A DNA stretch of 64,000 nt from Devosia sp. Leaf420 (GTDB taxonomy: Bacteria; Pseudomonadota; Alphaproteobacteria; Rhizobiales; Devosiaceae), in the NCBI RefSeq assembly GCF_001425445.1, contig NZ_LMQU01000009.1, positions 141,817-205,816 of the forward strand. The letters run 5' to 3'. The notes under the pieces are model-generated. The model had not been told where the DNA came from and searched no databases. It saw only the letters and a list, made by a program, of their open reading frames with translations. The position numbers and the translations under genes are program-made. Positions within the stretch are counted from its first letter, which is position 1. The number at the start of each line of letters is the position of its first letter. This document shows positions 35,234 through 44,032 of the stretch, piece by piece.

Positions 35234-36384
35234 GGCGTCTCCGCCGCAAAGAACCGGCCCATAAAGGTCTCGTAGATCGCCGTCAGTCCGACAAGATCGG
35301 TGATGGAAATATGCTCGTCGGCCTTGTGCATGGAGGGGCCGACCAGCCCGCACTCCACCACCGGCCCATACTGCGCGATAAAGCGCGCATCCGATGTGCC
35401 GCCGCCGGTCGAATATTCCGGCCGCCGCCCGGTGACATCCTCGATGGCGTCGGACAGCGTATCGATATCCTCGCTCAGCGGCGAGAGGAAGGAGCGTGAT
35501 GGCACGCCGGCAATAGCGAAATCGACGCTCGTACCCCTAGCATCGACCGCAGCGATCCGCGCCTTCACCCAGTCGGCCAGCGTGTCCGGCGTCCAGGTGT
35601 CATTATAGCGGATATTGAATTTGAGCGTCCCTGCCCCTGGAATGACATTGCCCGTCGGATTGCCGACATCGACCGTCGTCACTTCGAGATTGCTGGCCGG
35701 AAAATGCTCGGTGCCGTCATCGAGCTTGGTCGTGCTCAGCGCCGTCACGATCGCCGCGAGCACGGGCAGGGGATTATTGGCCTTGTGCGGATAGGCGACA
35801 TGGCCCTGCACACCCTTCACCATCACGGTGCCCGAAAACGAGCCGCGGCGGCCGATCTTGATGCTATCGCCGAGAAATTCTGCCGCACTCGGCTCGCCCA
35901 CCAACGCAAAATCGAAGTGATGGCCATTATCCGCCATCCAGCGCACCAGCTTTTCGGTGCCGTTGATGGCGTCGGCCTCTTCGTCATTGGTGATGGCAAG
36001 CTGGATCGTGCCGGCATCGGCCGGGATAGCCGAACAGGCCGCGACAAAAGCCGCGACGCCCGATTTCATATCCGCCGCGCCGCGCCCAAAGAGTTTTCCA
36101 TCCGCCACGCGCGGCACGAATGGATCGCTTGTCCATTGCTGGAGATCGCCGGGCGGCACCACATCGGTATGACCGGCAAACAGCAGTTTCCGCCCACCGC
36201 TCCCGCGCGTCGCAAAGAGATTATCGACGGGATAAGACCCATCGCCCTCAAAGCGCAAATGCGTCACCGCAAACCCGATTGCCTCAAGCTCGTGGGTCAA
36301 CAACTCCAGCGCCCCCGCTGCCTCCGGCGTCATCGAAGGGCAGGCAATCAGGCGCTCGAGCAGGTTTTGCGGGTCGATGGTCAT
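35230..36384 (-). CDS. dapE: Succinyl-diaminopimelate desuccinylase
   Basis: 384 residues; the ATG at 36384 is chosen as it matches family N-termini (T-I-D-P-Q-N-L-L-E-R-L-I-A-C-P-S-M-T-P). Metal ligands are visible: H in L-F-A-G-H-T-D-V-V, D in A-A-D-M-K-S-G, E-E in T-N-D-E-E-A-D, and H in G-P-S-M-H-K-A-D-E-H. Catalyses the hydrolysis of N-succinyl-LL-diaminopimelate in lysine and peptidoglycan synthesis. It lies two bases after dapD, the enzyme two steps earlier. Confidence 0.96.
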   Translation of the reverse strand: MTIDPQNLLERLIACPSMTPEAAGALELLTHELEAIGFAVTHLRFEGDGSYPVDNLFATRGSGGRKLLFAGHTDVVPPGDLQQWTSDPFVPRVADGKLFGRGAADMKSGVAAFVAACSAIPADAGTIQLAITNDEEADAINGTEKLVRWMADNGHHFDFALVGEPSAAEFLGDSIKIGRRGSFSGTVMVKGVQGHVAYPHKANNPLPVLAAIVTALSTTKLDDGTEHFPASNLEVTTVDVGNPTGNVIPGAGTLKFNIRYNDTWTPDTLADWVKARIAAVDARGTSVDFAIAGVPSRSFLSPLSEDIDTLSDAIEDVTGRRPEYSTGGGTSDARFIAQYGPVVECGLVGPSMHKADEHISITDLVGLTAIYETFMGRFFAAETP

Positions 36385-36386
36385 GA

Positions 36387-37229
36387 TCAGTCGCGCAAGA
36401 GTTCGTTGATCCCCGTCTTGGAGCGCGTCTGCGCGTCGACGGTCTTGACGATGACGGCGCAATAAAGGCTCGGGCCCGGCGTGCCATCGGGCAAGGGCTT
36501 GCCGGGCAGCGAGCCGGAGACGACGACGGAATAGGGCGGCACTTTGCCCATATGCACTTCGCCGGTCGCGCGGTTGATGATCTTCGTCGAGGCACCGATG
36601 AAGACGCCCATGGAGATCACAGAGCCTTCGCCAACGATGACGCCTTCGACGACTTCGGAGCGCGCGCCGACAAAGCAATTGTCTTCGATGATGGTCGGAT
36701 TGGCCTGCAGCGGCTCAAGCACGCCGCCGATGCCGACGCCACCCGAGAGGTGTACATTCTTGCCGATCTGCGCGCAGGAGCCGACCGTGGCCCAAGTGTC
36801 GACCATGGTACCTTCATCGACATAAGCGCCAAGATTGACAAAGCTCGGCATCAGGATCACGCCCTTACCGATAAAGGCCGACTGACGCACGACGGCGCCC
36901 GGCACGGTGCGGAAACCGGCAGCGCGATACTGGTTGTCGCCCCAGCCGACGAATTTCGATGGCACCTTGTCGAACCAATTGGCTCCGCCCGGCGCGCCTT
37001 CGATAAGCACATTGTCATTGAGGCGGAAGGACAGCAGCACGGCCTTTTTCAGCCACTGATTGACCTGCCAGTCGCCGCCGACCTTTTCGGCCACACGCGC
37101 TTCGCCGCTATCGAGCAGTTTGAGCGCCGTTTCCACTGCATCGCGCACCTCGCCCTTGGTCGAGAAATTGATCTCGGCCCGGTTCTCGAAGGCGGTCTCG
37201 ATGATGCTGGAAAGCTGGGCGTGCGACAT
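36387..37229 (-). CDS. dapD: Tetrahydrodipicolinate N-succinyltransferase
   Basis: 280 residues; the ATG at 37229 has GAGGAA before it, although the frame is open far upstream. N-terminal helical part, then a left-handed beta-helix of hexapeptide repeats (about 110-250): [48 protein letters not shown]. Uses succinyl-CoA in the diaminopimelate pathway. Operon with dapE. Confidence 0.96.
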   Translation of the reverse strand: MSHAQLSSIIETAFENRAEINFSTKGEVRDAVETALKLLDSGEARVAEKVGGDWQVNQWLKKAVLLSFRLNDNVLIEGAPGGANWFDKVPSKFVGWGDNQYRAAGFRTVPGAVVRQSAFIGKGVILMPSFVNLGAYVDEGTMVDTWATVGSCAQIGKNVHLSGGVGIGGVLEPLQANPTIIEDNCFVGARSEVVEGVIVGEGSVISMGVFIGASTKIINRATGEVHMGKVPPYSVVVSGSLPGKPLPDGTPGPSLYCAVIVKTVDAQTRSKTGINELLRD

Positions 37230-37291
37230 TGGCAATTCCTCGGATAGACTGGCGCGGACCATAGCGGGGCCGGGTTCTGTGTCAACGGCAC

Positions 37292-39742
37292 TCAAAGCTT
37301 TGGCGACACGATCTCTTTCCACGTATCCAAAAAGCGCTGCCGCCTGAGCGTATCGAGCGCCACCATGAGGCTTGGCCCCAAGGAAATCGCTTGGATGACC
37401 CCGCGCCCACGCGCCGCGATCGCTTCGCTGGTCCATGTCCCTGCCGATCCCGGCACCACCGACCCAAGCGCCGTCCCGCCTGCCGCAATGGCCTGGCCTT
37501 CGGGCGAAAGCGCAAAGTCGATGAAATCTTCGGCGAGTCCAACCGCCTTGGCCTCGCGCGGAATGAGCATCGAGCGCGTCAGCACCAGCACATAATCGTC
37601 GGGCACGACGATCTCGATATCGGCGCCCTCCGCCTGCCGCGCAAAGGCATAAGACCCGAGCACATTATAGCCGAGTGCCAGACTGCCATCGGCAACGCCA
37701 TTGAGAATGGCCGGGCTCGACCCCGAAAATTGCGCATTGACCCGCCCAAACGCTGCCGCGAGGCGCCAGAAGGTCGAGGAAATCGTCTGGTCCTGCGAGG
37801 CGAGCAAAAAGCCGACGCCCGAGACGCCGATGTCATAGGTCGCGATCTGCCCGCGAAAGCGCTCGGTCTGCGTCTCAAGAAGCTCCGCCAGCGTCAGATG
37901 CGTCCGCGGCACTTCGTCAGGCGCGATGCGGTCCGGATTATAGATAACCACAGCCGGCTCGAACGTGAAGCCGAAAACCTCATTGCGCCAATGTGCCCAA
38001 TCCGGCAGGTCGCCGAGATAGGGGCTGTCATAGGCCTGGGCATGTCCATCATTGGCGAGTTTGAGCTGCAGGTCCGAGGCCGATGAAATCAGGAGATCGG
38101 GCGCGACGGGCAGTGTTCCGGCAAGAAACTGATCATAGAGCGGCAGCGAATCCATCTCTTCATAGACGACGCTGACCGCAGGATGCTGGGACTGGAACCC
38201 CGTGATAAAGGCAGCAAAGAGCGGCGTGTCCGTCACCCCGACAATGGTCAGCACCTGATCTTCCACCCCGCTCGGCGCCGGATAAGTCGTGCTCCGCGCC
38301 TCGGCTTGTCCGGGCATGATCAGCATGGCCGCAACAACCAGTCCCGCCAGAACAGCCACACCTTGCCGCCATGATCCGCGTGGCAAAGGCAAGGCCACTT
38401 CGACCGTCAACCCGCCCCCTTCGCGATCGATAAACCGCAGCGTGCCGCCGTGCCCCGTCGCCACGCGCGACACGATCGCCAGGCCCAGACCCGACCCCAC
38501 CGTGCCCCCGCTCGCCTTGCCCCGCTTGAACCGTTCGAGCACCGTCTCCTTATCCTCCGCATCCATGCCCGGACCCCGATCCATCACGGACACGAGGAGG
38601 CTTTCCCCCGAGACGCGCATGTCGATCTCCACAGCCCCGGCCGAATAGACCAGCGCATTGTCGATGAGATTGCGCAGCATTTCGCGCAAGGCCACCCGAT
38701 CGCCGCGGATCTGCGCCATTTGCGCGGCCTCGTCGGCCTCGAGCGAGAGCCGGCCCAATTGCTCCATATCGAGCCGCTGGCAGATTTCCTCGACGAGGCT
38801 CCAGGGCATCACCATCTCGCTTTCCTGCGCTTCGAGACGGTGGGAAATGGTCGCGTCCATGAGAAGTTGGCTGACCAATTGGCTCGCCTGCACCGCGCCA
38901 CTATGGATGCGCTCGATGCGACGCCGCAGGGCCGCCGGCTCCTGCTCGTCCATCGCCACCTCCGCCTGCGCGCGGAGCGAGGCGAGCGGCGTCCGCACCT
39001 CATGCGCTGCCTCCGCAACCAGCCCGCTGACCCGCTCCATGGTCTTTTGCAATCGCCCCATGAAGCCGTTGAGCGCAGCAACGAGGTGATCGACCTCGGC
39101 CGGCACCGGCACTGTTAGGGGAGACAGATCGTCAGGCGGCCGCGCCAGGAGATCATGCTCCAGCTCGGTTAGCGGCGCGAACATGCGCGAAATCCCGAAC
39201 CAGACCAGCCCCACGGCGAGCAGCGTCAGCGCGATCACCGGCACGATGGCATTGGAAAGGATTTCATTGGCCAGCGCCTGTCGCTGGTTCTGCGTCTCGG
39301 CCACATGGATCGTCACCCAGCCGGTATCGCTCGCCGTCGAAATCAACCGCCCGATACTCGCCACGCGAACGAGCTCGCCGCGATAGTCGAGATCGCGAAA
39401 CCGGGGCTCGGCCGATGTGGTCTCGTCCATGGCAAGAGCCAGGTCCTCATAGCCGGTCACCGTCACCGCATCAGGCCCCTCGACGGCATAAAACACCCGG
39501 TCAGCCCCGGAAAACATGGCAAAGGCAGCCAAGGGCAATTCCACGAACACCGTCTCGTTCTCGACCTGCACCGCCCCAGCAATGGTGAAGGCTGATGCGG
39601 CAAGCAGCCGGTCATAGGCGCTATCGGCGGCGCGCTCGGCATAATCGCGGATGAAGACGATGAGGACCACGGCCGCGGCCAGCAAGAGCGCCACGGCAAG
39701 CGCCAGGATGCGGCGGCGGATGGAGAAGGGTTTAGCGGACAT
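37292..39742 (-). CDS. TctE-like sensor histidine kinase read through into a periplasmic solute-binding protein
   Basis: One open frame of 816 residues. Kinase part: helix 1 (11-31), periplasmic 2CSK_N/TctE-type sensor (33-160, Y-D-R-L-L-A-A-S-A...D-R-V-F-Y-A-V), helix 2 (165-185), HAMP, HisKA with [10 protein letters not shown] (H247), and HATPase (N358/N362, D-R-G-P-G, G-S-G-L-G-L). The kinase ends naturally near residue 454. Then a signal-peptide-like stretch (457-482, ending G-Q-A-E-A) leads into a family 1/Fe-type periplasmic binding protein (497-816). As drawn, the binding protein sits in the periplasm. Removing one G at 38369 would split this into a kinase and an overlapping binding-protein gene starting M-R-Q-G-V-A-V-L. 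Either a true fusion or a +1 frameshift. Confidence 0.85.
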   Translation of the reverse strand: MSAKPFSIRRRILALAVALLLAAAVVLIVFIRDYAERAADSAYDRLLAASAFTIAGAVQVENETVFVELPLAAFAMFSGADRVFYAVEGPDAVTVTGYEDLALAMDETTSAEPRFRDLDYRGELVRVASIGRLISTASDTGWVTIHVAETQNQRQALANEILSNAIVPVIALTLLAVGLVWFGISRMFAPLTELEHDLLARPPDDLSPLTVPVPAEVDHLVAALNGFMGRLQKTMERVSGLVAEAAHEVRTPLASLRAQAEVAMDEQEPAALRRRIERIHSGAVQASQLVSQLLMDATISHRLEAQESEMVMPWSLVEEICQRLDMEQLGRLSLEADEAAQMAQIRGDRVALREMLRNLIDNALVYSAGAVEIDMRVSGESLLVSVMDRGPGMDAEDKETVLERFKRGKASGGTVGSGLGLAIVSRVATGHGGTLRFIDREGGGLTVEVALPLPRGSWRQGVAVLAGLVVAAMLIMPGQAEARSTTYPAPSGVEDQVLTIVGVTDTPLFAAFITGFQSQHPAVSVVYEEMDSLPLYDQFLAGTLPVAPDLLISSASDLQLKLANDGHAQAYDSPYLGDLPDWAHWRNEVFGFTFEPAVVIYNPDRIAPDEVPRTHLTLAELLETQTERFRGQIATYDIGVSGVGFLLASQDQTISSTFWRLAAAFGRVNAQFSGSSPAILNGVADGSLALGYNVLGSYAFARQAEGADIEIVVPDDYVLVLTRSMLIPREAKAVGLAEDFIDFALSPEGQAIAAGGTALGSVVPGSAGTWTSEAIAARGRGVIQAISLGPSLMVALDTLRRQRFLDTWKEIVSPKL

Positions 39743-39750
39743 GGGCGGTC

Positions 39751-39866
39751 ACCCCCTCCCAGCCTCCCCCATCAAGGGGGAGGTGCCGCATCGCGTTTGG
39801 GGCAGTGTAAGTGCCAAACCCACCGGCCCAGCACCTCCCCCTAGATGGGGGAGGCCGGGAGGGGTG
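39751..39866. repeat. Long nested palindromic repeat, copy B, inside the two-component operon
   Basis: Begins ACCCCCTCCCAGCCTCCCCC and ends GGGGGAGGCCGGGAGGGGT, with one or two changes in the right arm (CTAGATGGGG). It fills almost all of the 145 bases between the regulator stop and the kinase start, so the mRNA joining the two genes must carry this structure. Same subfamily as copies A, C and D. Confidence 0.88.
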
Positions 39867-39887
39867 ACGGCAAACACGATCGTCAGG

Positions 39888-40559
39888 CTACCCATCCACC
39901 GCCCGCGCCACATACCCCACCCCGCGCACAGTCCCAATCTCCACCCGCGCCGGCTCGAGCTTTTTCCTCAGCCTCGAAATATGCAGCTCCAGCGCATTGA
40001 TCGACACCGCCTCGTCGAAATTGAAAAGCTGGTTCATCAGCCGCTCCTTGGCGACCACTTTGCCCGCATGGGTCAGCAAAATCTCGAGCAGCCGAAATTC
40101 CCGCCGCCCCAGCTCAAGCGGCCTGCCGCCAACGCTGGCATTGAGCCCGGCCAGATCGAGCTCGAGATCGCCCAGCGCCAAGACGCTGCTTGTCTGCCCA
40201 CCCGTCCGCCGGATCAGCGCACGCAATCGCGCCTCGAGCTCCCGCAGATCGAACGGTTTTACGAGATAGTCATCGGCGCCAAGATCGAGAAGGCTCACCT
40301 TGTCGTCGATTTCCGAGCGCGCCGTCATCACGAGGATCGGCGCCGAAAATTTTTCGCGCCGCAATTCTGCGATGAGGCTAATCCCGTCGCGATTGGGCAG
40401 CATCAGATCGAGCGCGACGGCATCAAAATCCTCGCCCTTGGCTGCGGGCACCACATCGGCACCATCGCGCACCCAGTCGACCGAATGTCCGGCCGTGCGC
40501 AGGCGCTTTTCGATCGCCTCGCCCAGGTCTTCATTGTCTTCGACCAGAAGAATTCGCAT
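39888..40559 (-). CDS. TctD-like OmpR-family response regulator
   Basis: 223 residues. Receiver 1-118: V-E-D-N-E (7-11), acceptor D51 in V-A-L-D-L-M-L-P-N-R-D-G, K-P-F-D. Winged helix 128-220 ending I-S-R-L-R-K-K-L and V-R-G-V-G-Y-V. The regulator and the TctE-type kinase downstream form a TctDE-like pair. In known examples these control tctCBA-type transporters in response to carboxylates. Here tctCBA is 34 kb away, so a link is only a suggestion. It might instead control transport of whatever the attached binding protein recognises. Confidence 0.93.
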   Translation of the reverse strand: MRILLVEDNEDLGEAIEKRLRTAGHSVDWVRDGADVVPAAKGEDFDAVALDLMLPNRDGISLIAELRREKFSAPILVMTARSEIDDKVSLLDLGADDYLVKPFDLRELEARLRALIRRTGGQTSSVLALGDLELDLAGLNASVGGRPLELGRREFRLLEILLTHAGKVVAKERLMNQLFNFDEAVSINALELHISRLRKKLEPARVEIGTVRGVGYVARAVDG

Positions 40560-40622
40560 GCAGAAGTCTGTCTCCCCAGAGGGATACTACAGCATGTCAG
40601 GCCAAAAGTGGGCGTTCGTTTT

Positions 40623-40784
40623 CTACAGCACCTGGCCGAGGAAAACCCCAGCTACGGCGACGACGCAAAGCGAGGCAAGCCCCGCCGCCACCAGCATTTG
40701 CTGCGCCCTTTGCACATGCGCATCGCGCCGCGCCCGGGTCCGCACGATTTTGACAGCGCGCGTGTCGAATTCAAGATTGGCCAT
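40623..40784 (-). CDS. 53-residue single-span membrane protein
   Basis: Reads M-A-N-L-E-F-D-T-R-A-V-K-I-V-R-T-R-A-R-R, then an amphipathic basic helix and one hydrophobic segment (about 29-50, L-V-A-A-G-L-A-S-L-C-V-V-A-V-A-G-V-F-L-G), stop TAG. GAGGGGACTGAC precedes the ATG. The stop lies 63 bases upstream of the response regulator start on the same strand, so it may be first gene of that operon. Not recognised as a named family; the strong ribosome site and protein-like composition argue that it is real. Confidence 0.55.
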   Translation of the reverse strand: MANLEFDTRAVKIVRTRARRDAHVQRAQQMLVAAGLASLCVVAVAGVFLGQVL

Positions 40785-40953
40785 GTCAGTCCCCTCATCT
40801 TTTGCCGGTCGCTCTGGACCTGAACCGAAGATTGGGCAGCCGCCTTGAAAGTGCTGTTTCTTACCCGCGACAAGAGGATAAGCCCGACCGGCTTTTTCCC
40901 GAACGGGTGACTGGAGACGCGGTTAATTTGTCTTAAATTTTAACAGATCCAAT

Positions 40954-40967
40954 CTTGTATGGAAGTT
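40954..40967. promoter_or_regulatory. 14-base motif upstream of uxaC, shared with glpD upstream region
   Basis: CTTGTATGGAAGTT lies 37 bases before the uxaC start, behind the AT-rich stretch TTAATTTGTCTTAAATTTTAA. The same 14 bases occur on the opposite strand at 53984-53997 in the glpD/AEC intergenic region. Random 14-base matches are expected a few times in 64 kb, but both copies sit in front of carbon-catabolic genes. Confidence 0.35.
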
Positions 40968-41003
40968 GTTGAACGCCTCGCCGGTTCATGGCACAAACCC
41001 TTC

Positions 41004-42422
41004 ATGACCCAGTCCGCTCATCTTCATCCCGATCGTCTCTTTCCCGCCAGCGAGCCGCAAAAGTCCATCGCGCGCGAGCTTTATCCAGCGGTCAAAGACC
41101 TGCCCATCGTCAGCCCGCATGGCCATACGGATCCATCCTGGTTCGCGACCAATGGCCGTTTCGCCAGCCCCACGGCTTTGTTCCTGACGCCGGATCATTA
41201 TGTGCTGCGCATGCTCAAAAGCCGCGGCATCGACTATGACGCGCTGGGCATTCCGCGGAAGGACGGCAAGCCGGTCGAGGCCGACAATCGCAAAGCCTGG
41301 CGCCTCTTTGCCGAGAACTATTACCTCTTTGCCGGCACGCCATCGAAAACCTGGATCGACCATTCGCTCGACGCCGTCTTCGGCATCACCGAAGAGCTTT
41401 CGGCAGAAACAGCCGACAGCATCTTTGACGCCATCGACGCCAAACTCGGCTCGCCCGATCTTTTGCCCCGCGCCATTCTCGATCGCTTCAACGTCGAAGT
41501 CATCGCCACCACCGAGTTCGCGCTCGATCCCCTGACGCACCACCAATCGATGGAAGAGCAGGGCCTGATCGGCCAGGTCCGCACCACCTATCGCCCCGAT
41601 GATGTCACCGACCCAAGCCGCCCCGCCATCGTTGATAATCTCAAAAAGTTCGGCGAGCTGACCGGCGAAGACATTTCCAACTGGAACGGCCTCATCAACG
41701 CTCACCGCAAGCGCCGCGAATATTTCAGGCGTTTTGGCGCCGTTGCGACCGACCATGGCGTGCCGACGGCCAACACGGCCGATCTGCCTTTGGTTGAGAA
41801 GCAGGCTTTGCTCGACAAGATCCTGGCCGGCAAGCACGACGCCCATGACGCCGAGCTTTTCCGCGCCCAGATGATGACTGAAATGGCTCTGCTTTCGGTC
41901 GAAGACGGCATGGTCATGCAGATCCATGCCGGCTCGCGCCGCAATACCGATCCGCTGCTCTTCGGTGAGCGCGGCCCCGATCTCGGCGCCGATATTCCCG
42001 GCCCCACCGATTATGTCGGCGGCCTCCGCGCCCTCCTGTCGCGCTGCGGCAATGAGCCTAACCTGCGGCTGATCATGTTCGTCCTCGACGAAACCACCTA
42101 TGCCCGCGAGCTCGCCCCAATGGCCGGCTATTGGCCATCGCTCATGATCGGTCCGCCCTGGTGGTTCCACGATAGCCCGCAGGGCATCCGCCGCTATCTC
42201 GACCAGGTGGTCGAAACCGCCGGTTTCTACAACCTCGCCGGCTTCAACGACGACACCCGCGCGCTTCTCTCCATCCCCGCCCGCCACGACGTCTGGCGCC
42301 GCGAAGTCTGCCACTTCCTCGGCACCTGGGTCGGCGAAAACCGCATCAGCAAGTCGAGTGCCGAAGAGATCGCGGTCCACCTGAGCTATCAGGCGGCCAA
42401 GGACGCGTATCGGATCAAGTAG
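41004..42422 (+). CDS. uxaC: Glucuronate isomerase
   Basis: 472 residues from the ATG at 41004, matching the family N-terminus (H-P-D-R-L-F-P-A). The metal-site H-x-H is in I-V-S-P-H-G-H-T-D-P (H39, H41). Also T-T-E-F-A-L-D-P-L, M-Q-I-H-A-G-S-R-R-N, and the C-terminal F-L-G-T-W-V-G-E-N-R-I region typical of UxaC. Converts glucuronate to fructuronate (and galacturonate to tagaturonate). No uxuA/uxuB or uronate transporter is nearby. Confidence 0.95.
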   Translation: MTQSAHLHPDRLFPASEPQKSIARELYPAVKDLPIVSPHGHTDPSWFATNGRFASPTALFLTPDHYVLRMLKSRGIDYDALGIPRKDGKPVEADNRKAWRLFAENYYLFAGTPSKTWIDHSLDAVFGITEELSAETADSIFDAIDAKLGSPDLLPRAILDRFNVEVIATTEFALDPLTHHQSMEEQGLIGQVRTTYRPDDVTDPSRPAIVDNLKKFGELTGEDISNWNGLINAHRKRREYFRRFGAVATDHGVPTANTADLPLVEKQALLDKILAGKHDAHDAELFRAQMMTEMALLSVEDGMVMQIHAGSRRNTDPLLFGERGPDLGADIPGPTDYVGGLRALLSRCGNEPNLRLIMFVLDETTYARELAPMAGYWPSLMIGPPWWFHDSPQGIRRYLDQVVETAGFYNLAGFNDDTRALLSIPARHDVWRREVCHFLGTWVGENRISKSSAEEIAVHLSYQAAKDAYRIK

Positions 42423-42433
42423 GAAACTGTAGT

Positions 42434-42550
42434 CACCCCCTCCCAGCCTCCCCCATCAAGGGGGAGCTGCCGCATCGAGTGCGTGGCACGATCTCACCTA
42501 AAACACAGTCCCTTCACCTCCCCCTTGATGGGGGAGGCTGGGAGGGGGTG
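42434..42550. repeat. Long nested palindromic repeat, copy C
   Basis: Left arm ACCCCCTCCCAGCCTCCCCC with GGGGGAG, right arm CTCCCCC with GGGGGAGGCTGGGAGGGGGT. The arms are nearly perfect complements, with one change (GAGCTG for GAGGTG). It starts 12 bases after the uxaC stop. Same subfamily as copies A, B and D. Confidence 0.88.
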
Positions 42551-42658
42551 GCGCCTCACGCACCAAAAACGGCAAATCCCACCACACTTTCATCACCTTC
42601 TCGCGCCAACTGCGAATCGCCCGTCGAATCGGACGACGCCTTCTGCTCTAATGGCGCC

Positions 42659-43510
42659 ATGATGAATCAGTCTCCCGTCGAAACCGCTCTCAGCCGCGCC
42701 ATGATCCGCTGGTCCCTGACCAAGTCGACGCCGGTCAAGGAAACCCCGCGTAGTTGGATTTACCGGGTCGAGCAGAACGGCCGCAATTTTGCGGCTCTGA
42801 AGATCATCAAGCCCGAAGCCTCGCGCGAAGAGGGCAGGGGCGTGCGCCTCCTCCAATGGTACGAAGGCGATGGCGCCGCCACAGTCTTCGATAGCCATGG
42901 CGATACCATTTTCATGGAATGGCTCGATGGCGGCACGCTGGGCGATCCCGTCCGTTCCGGCAAGGACGATGAAGCCACGATTGCCATGGCGACCGTCATT
43001 GCGAGCCTCCATCGCCAGCGCCCCGACGCGCCCGATAATCTGCAACCGCTCCGCGATCGCTTTCAGACGCTTTTCGATACCGATGTGCGCGCCTGGCCCC
43101 ACACGGCGCGCGATCTTTATGCCCGCTCGACCGGCATTGCCCTAAAACTTTTCGACCGCCCCAGCGCCATCGTCCCGCTTCATGGCGATCTGCATCACGA
43201 CAATGTCCTCAGTTCCGATCGCGGTTGGCTTGCCATCGACCCCAAGGGCCTGCTCGGCGATCCGGCGTATGAAAGCGCCAACATCTTCATTAATCCCGAG
43301 CGCGCCGACAAGATCGCCTCCGATCCCAAGCGCATCGCCGCCCGCGCCGATATTCTTTCCCAGCGCCTCGGCTATTCGCGAAAACGCATCCTCGGCTGGG
43401 CTGCCGCTCACGCCGCGCTTTCAGCCTGCTGGGATCTCGACGAGGGCAAGCTCATTACCGGCCAACTCGCCGTGCTGCCCAATCTGCTCACTGCCTATGA
43501 TCTCGCCTGA
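42659..43510 (+). CDS. Aminoglycoside 6-phosphotransferase-like kinase (PF04655 type)
   Basis: 283 residues. The protein-kinase-like APH fold is clear: F-A-A-L-K-I-I-K-P in the N-lobe, catalytic loop V-P-L-H-G-D-L-H-H-D-N-V-L (about 179-191) and the metal Asp in A-I-D-P-K-G-L-L-G-D-P-A-Y-E (about 199-212). The D-P-K-G-L-x-G-D-P-x-Y-E phrase is typical of streptomycin 6-phosphotransferase/hydroxyurea kinase relatives. In environmental bacteria such proteins often have unknown metabolic substrates, so resistance should not be assumed. The start is one of two adjacent ATGs. Confidence 0.82.
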   Translation: MMNQSPVETALSRAMIRWSLTKSTPVKETPRSWIYRVEQNGRNFAALKIIKPEASREEGRGVRLLQWYEGDGAATVFDSHGDTIFMEWLDGGTLGDPVRSGKDDEATIAMATVIASLHRQRPDAPDNLQPLRDRFQTLFDTDVRAWPHTARDLYARSTGIALKLFDRPSAIVPLHGDLHHDNVLSSDRGWLAIDPKGLLGDPAYESANIFINPERADKIASDPKRIAARADILSQRLGYSRKRILGWAAAHAALSACWDLDEGKLITGQLAVLPNLLTAYDLA

Positions 43511-43528
43511 TCGAACCGGATTTTTCTG

Positions 43529-44032
43529 ATGACGCACTTTTCGCGACGCATGGTTCTCGCCCTTGGCGCTGCCGGCCTGCTCTCGGCCTGTTCGGCCACC
43601 ATCCCCCCGCTACCGGCCGCCACCTCCGATCGTCCGGAAACCTTGACGCGCGACGAAATCATCGCCGCCATCAATGCCACGCGCAAAGCCAATGGCGCAC
43701 CGGCCTGGGCCTATAATCCGCGCCTCGAAACGGCCGCGCTGTCCCAGGCGCGTTTGATGGCACGAAAAGACACGCTCAGCCACGATCTCGGCGTCACCCT
43801 CCGACAGCGCGTAACCGAAGCGGGCTATCTCGGCGCCGTCGGCGAAAACGTCGCCAAGGGCTATAAGACGCTCCCGACCGTCATCGAAGGCTGGCTCGCC
43901 AGCCCCGGCCACCGCAGCACTTTGCTCTCGCCAAAATTCGTGGAATTCGGCCTCGCCACCGCCCGCACCAGCTCCGGAAAACTCTATTGGGCCATGATCG
44001 CCGGCGGCAGCTTTGATGCCTGGCGGGCTTAA
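43529..44032 (+). CDS. CAP/SCP-domain lipoprotein
   Basis: 167 residues. Twin-Arg-like start then lipobox L-L-S-A-C (C21). CAP domain about 42-165: I-I-A-A-I-N-A-T-R-K-A-N-G, A-L-S-Q-A-R-L-M-A, G-E-N-V-A-K-G-Y and W-L-A-S-P-G-H-R-S-T-L-L-S, which are the family's structural motifs. It is an envelope protein of unknown substrate, 18 bases after the APH-like gene and convergent (4-base overlap) with tlyA. Confidence 0.85.
   Translation: MTHFSRRMVLALGAAGLLSACSATIPPLPAATSDRPETLTRDEIIAAINATRKANGAPAWAYNPRLETAALSQARLMARKDTLSHDLGVTLRQRVTEAGYLGAVGENVAKGYKTLPTVIEGWLASPGHRSTLLSPKFVEFGLATARTSSGKLYWAMIAGGSFDAWRA

Noticed and set aside
38160..38372. Separate gene beginning at the ATG at 38372 in the shifted frame
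   Set aside because: As the sequence stands this frame reads Cys/Gly/Arg-rich nonsense and stops after 70 codons. It only becomes meaningful if one base is removed, which is reported as a finding.
40923..40942. TTAA-N6-TTAA upstream of uxaC as a CtrA site
   Set aside because: The CtrA consensus needs a 7-base spacer. The stretch is simply AT-rich, so I did not call it.
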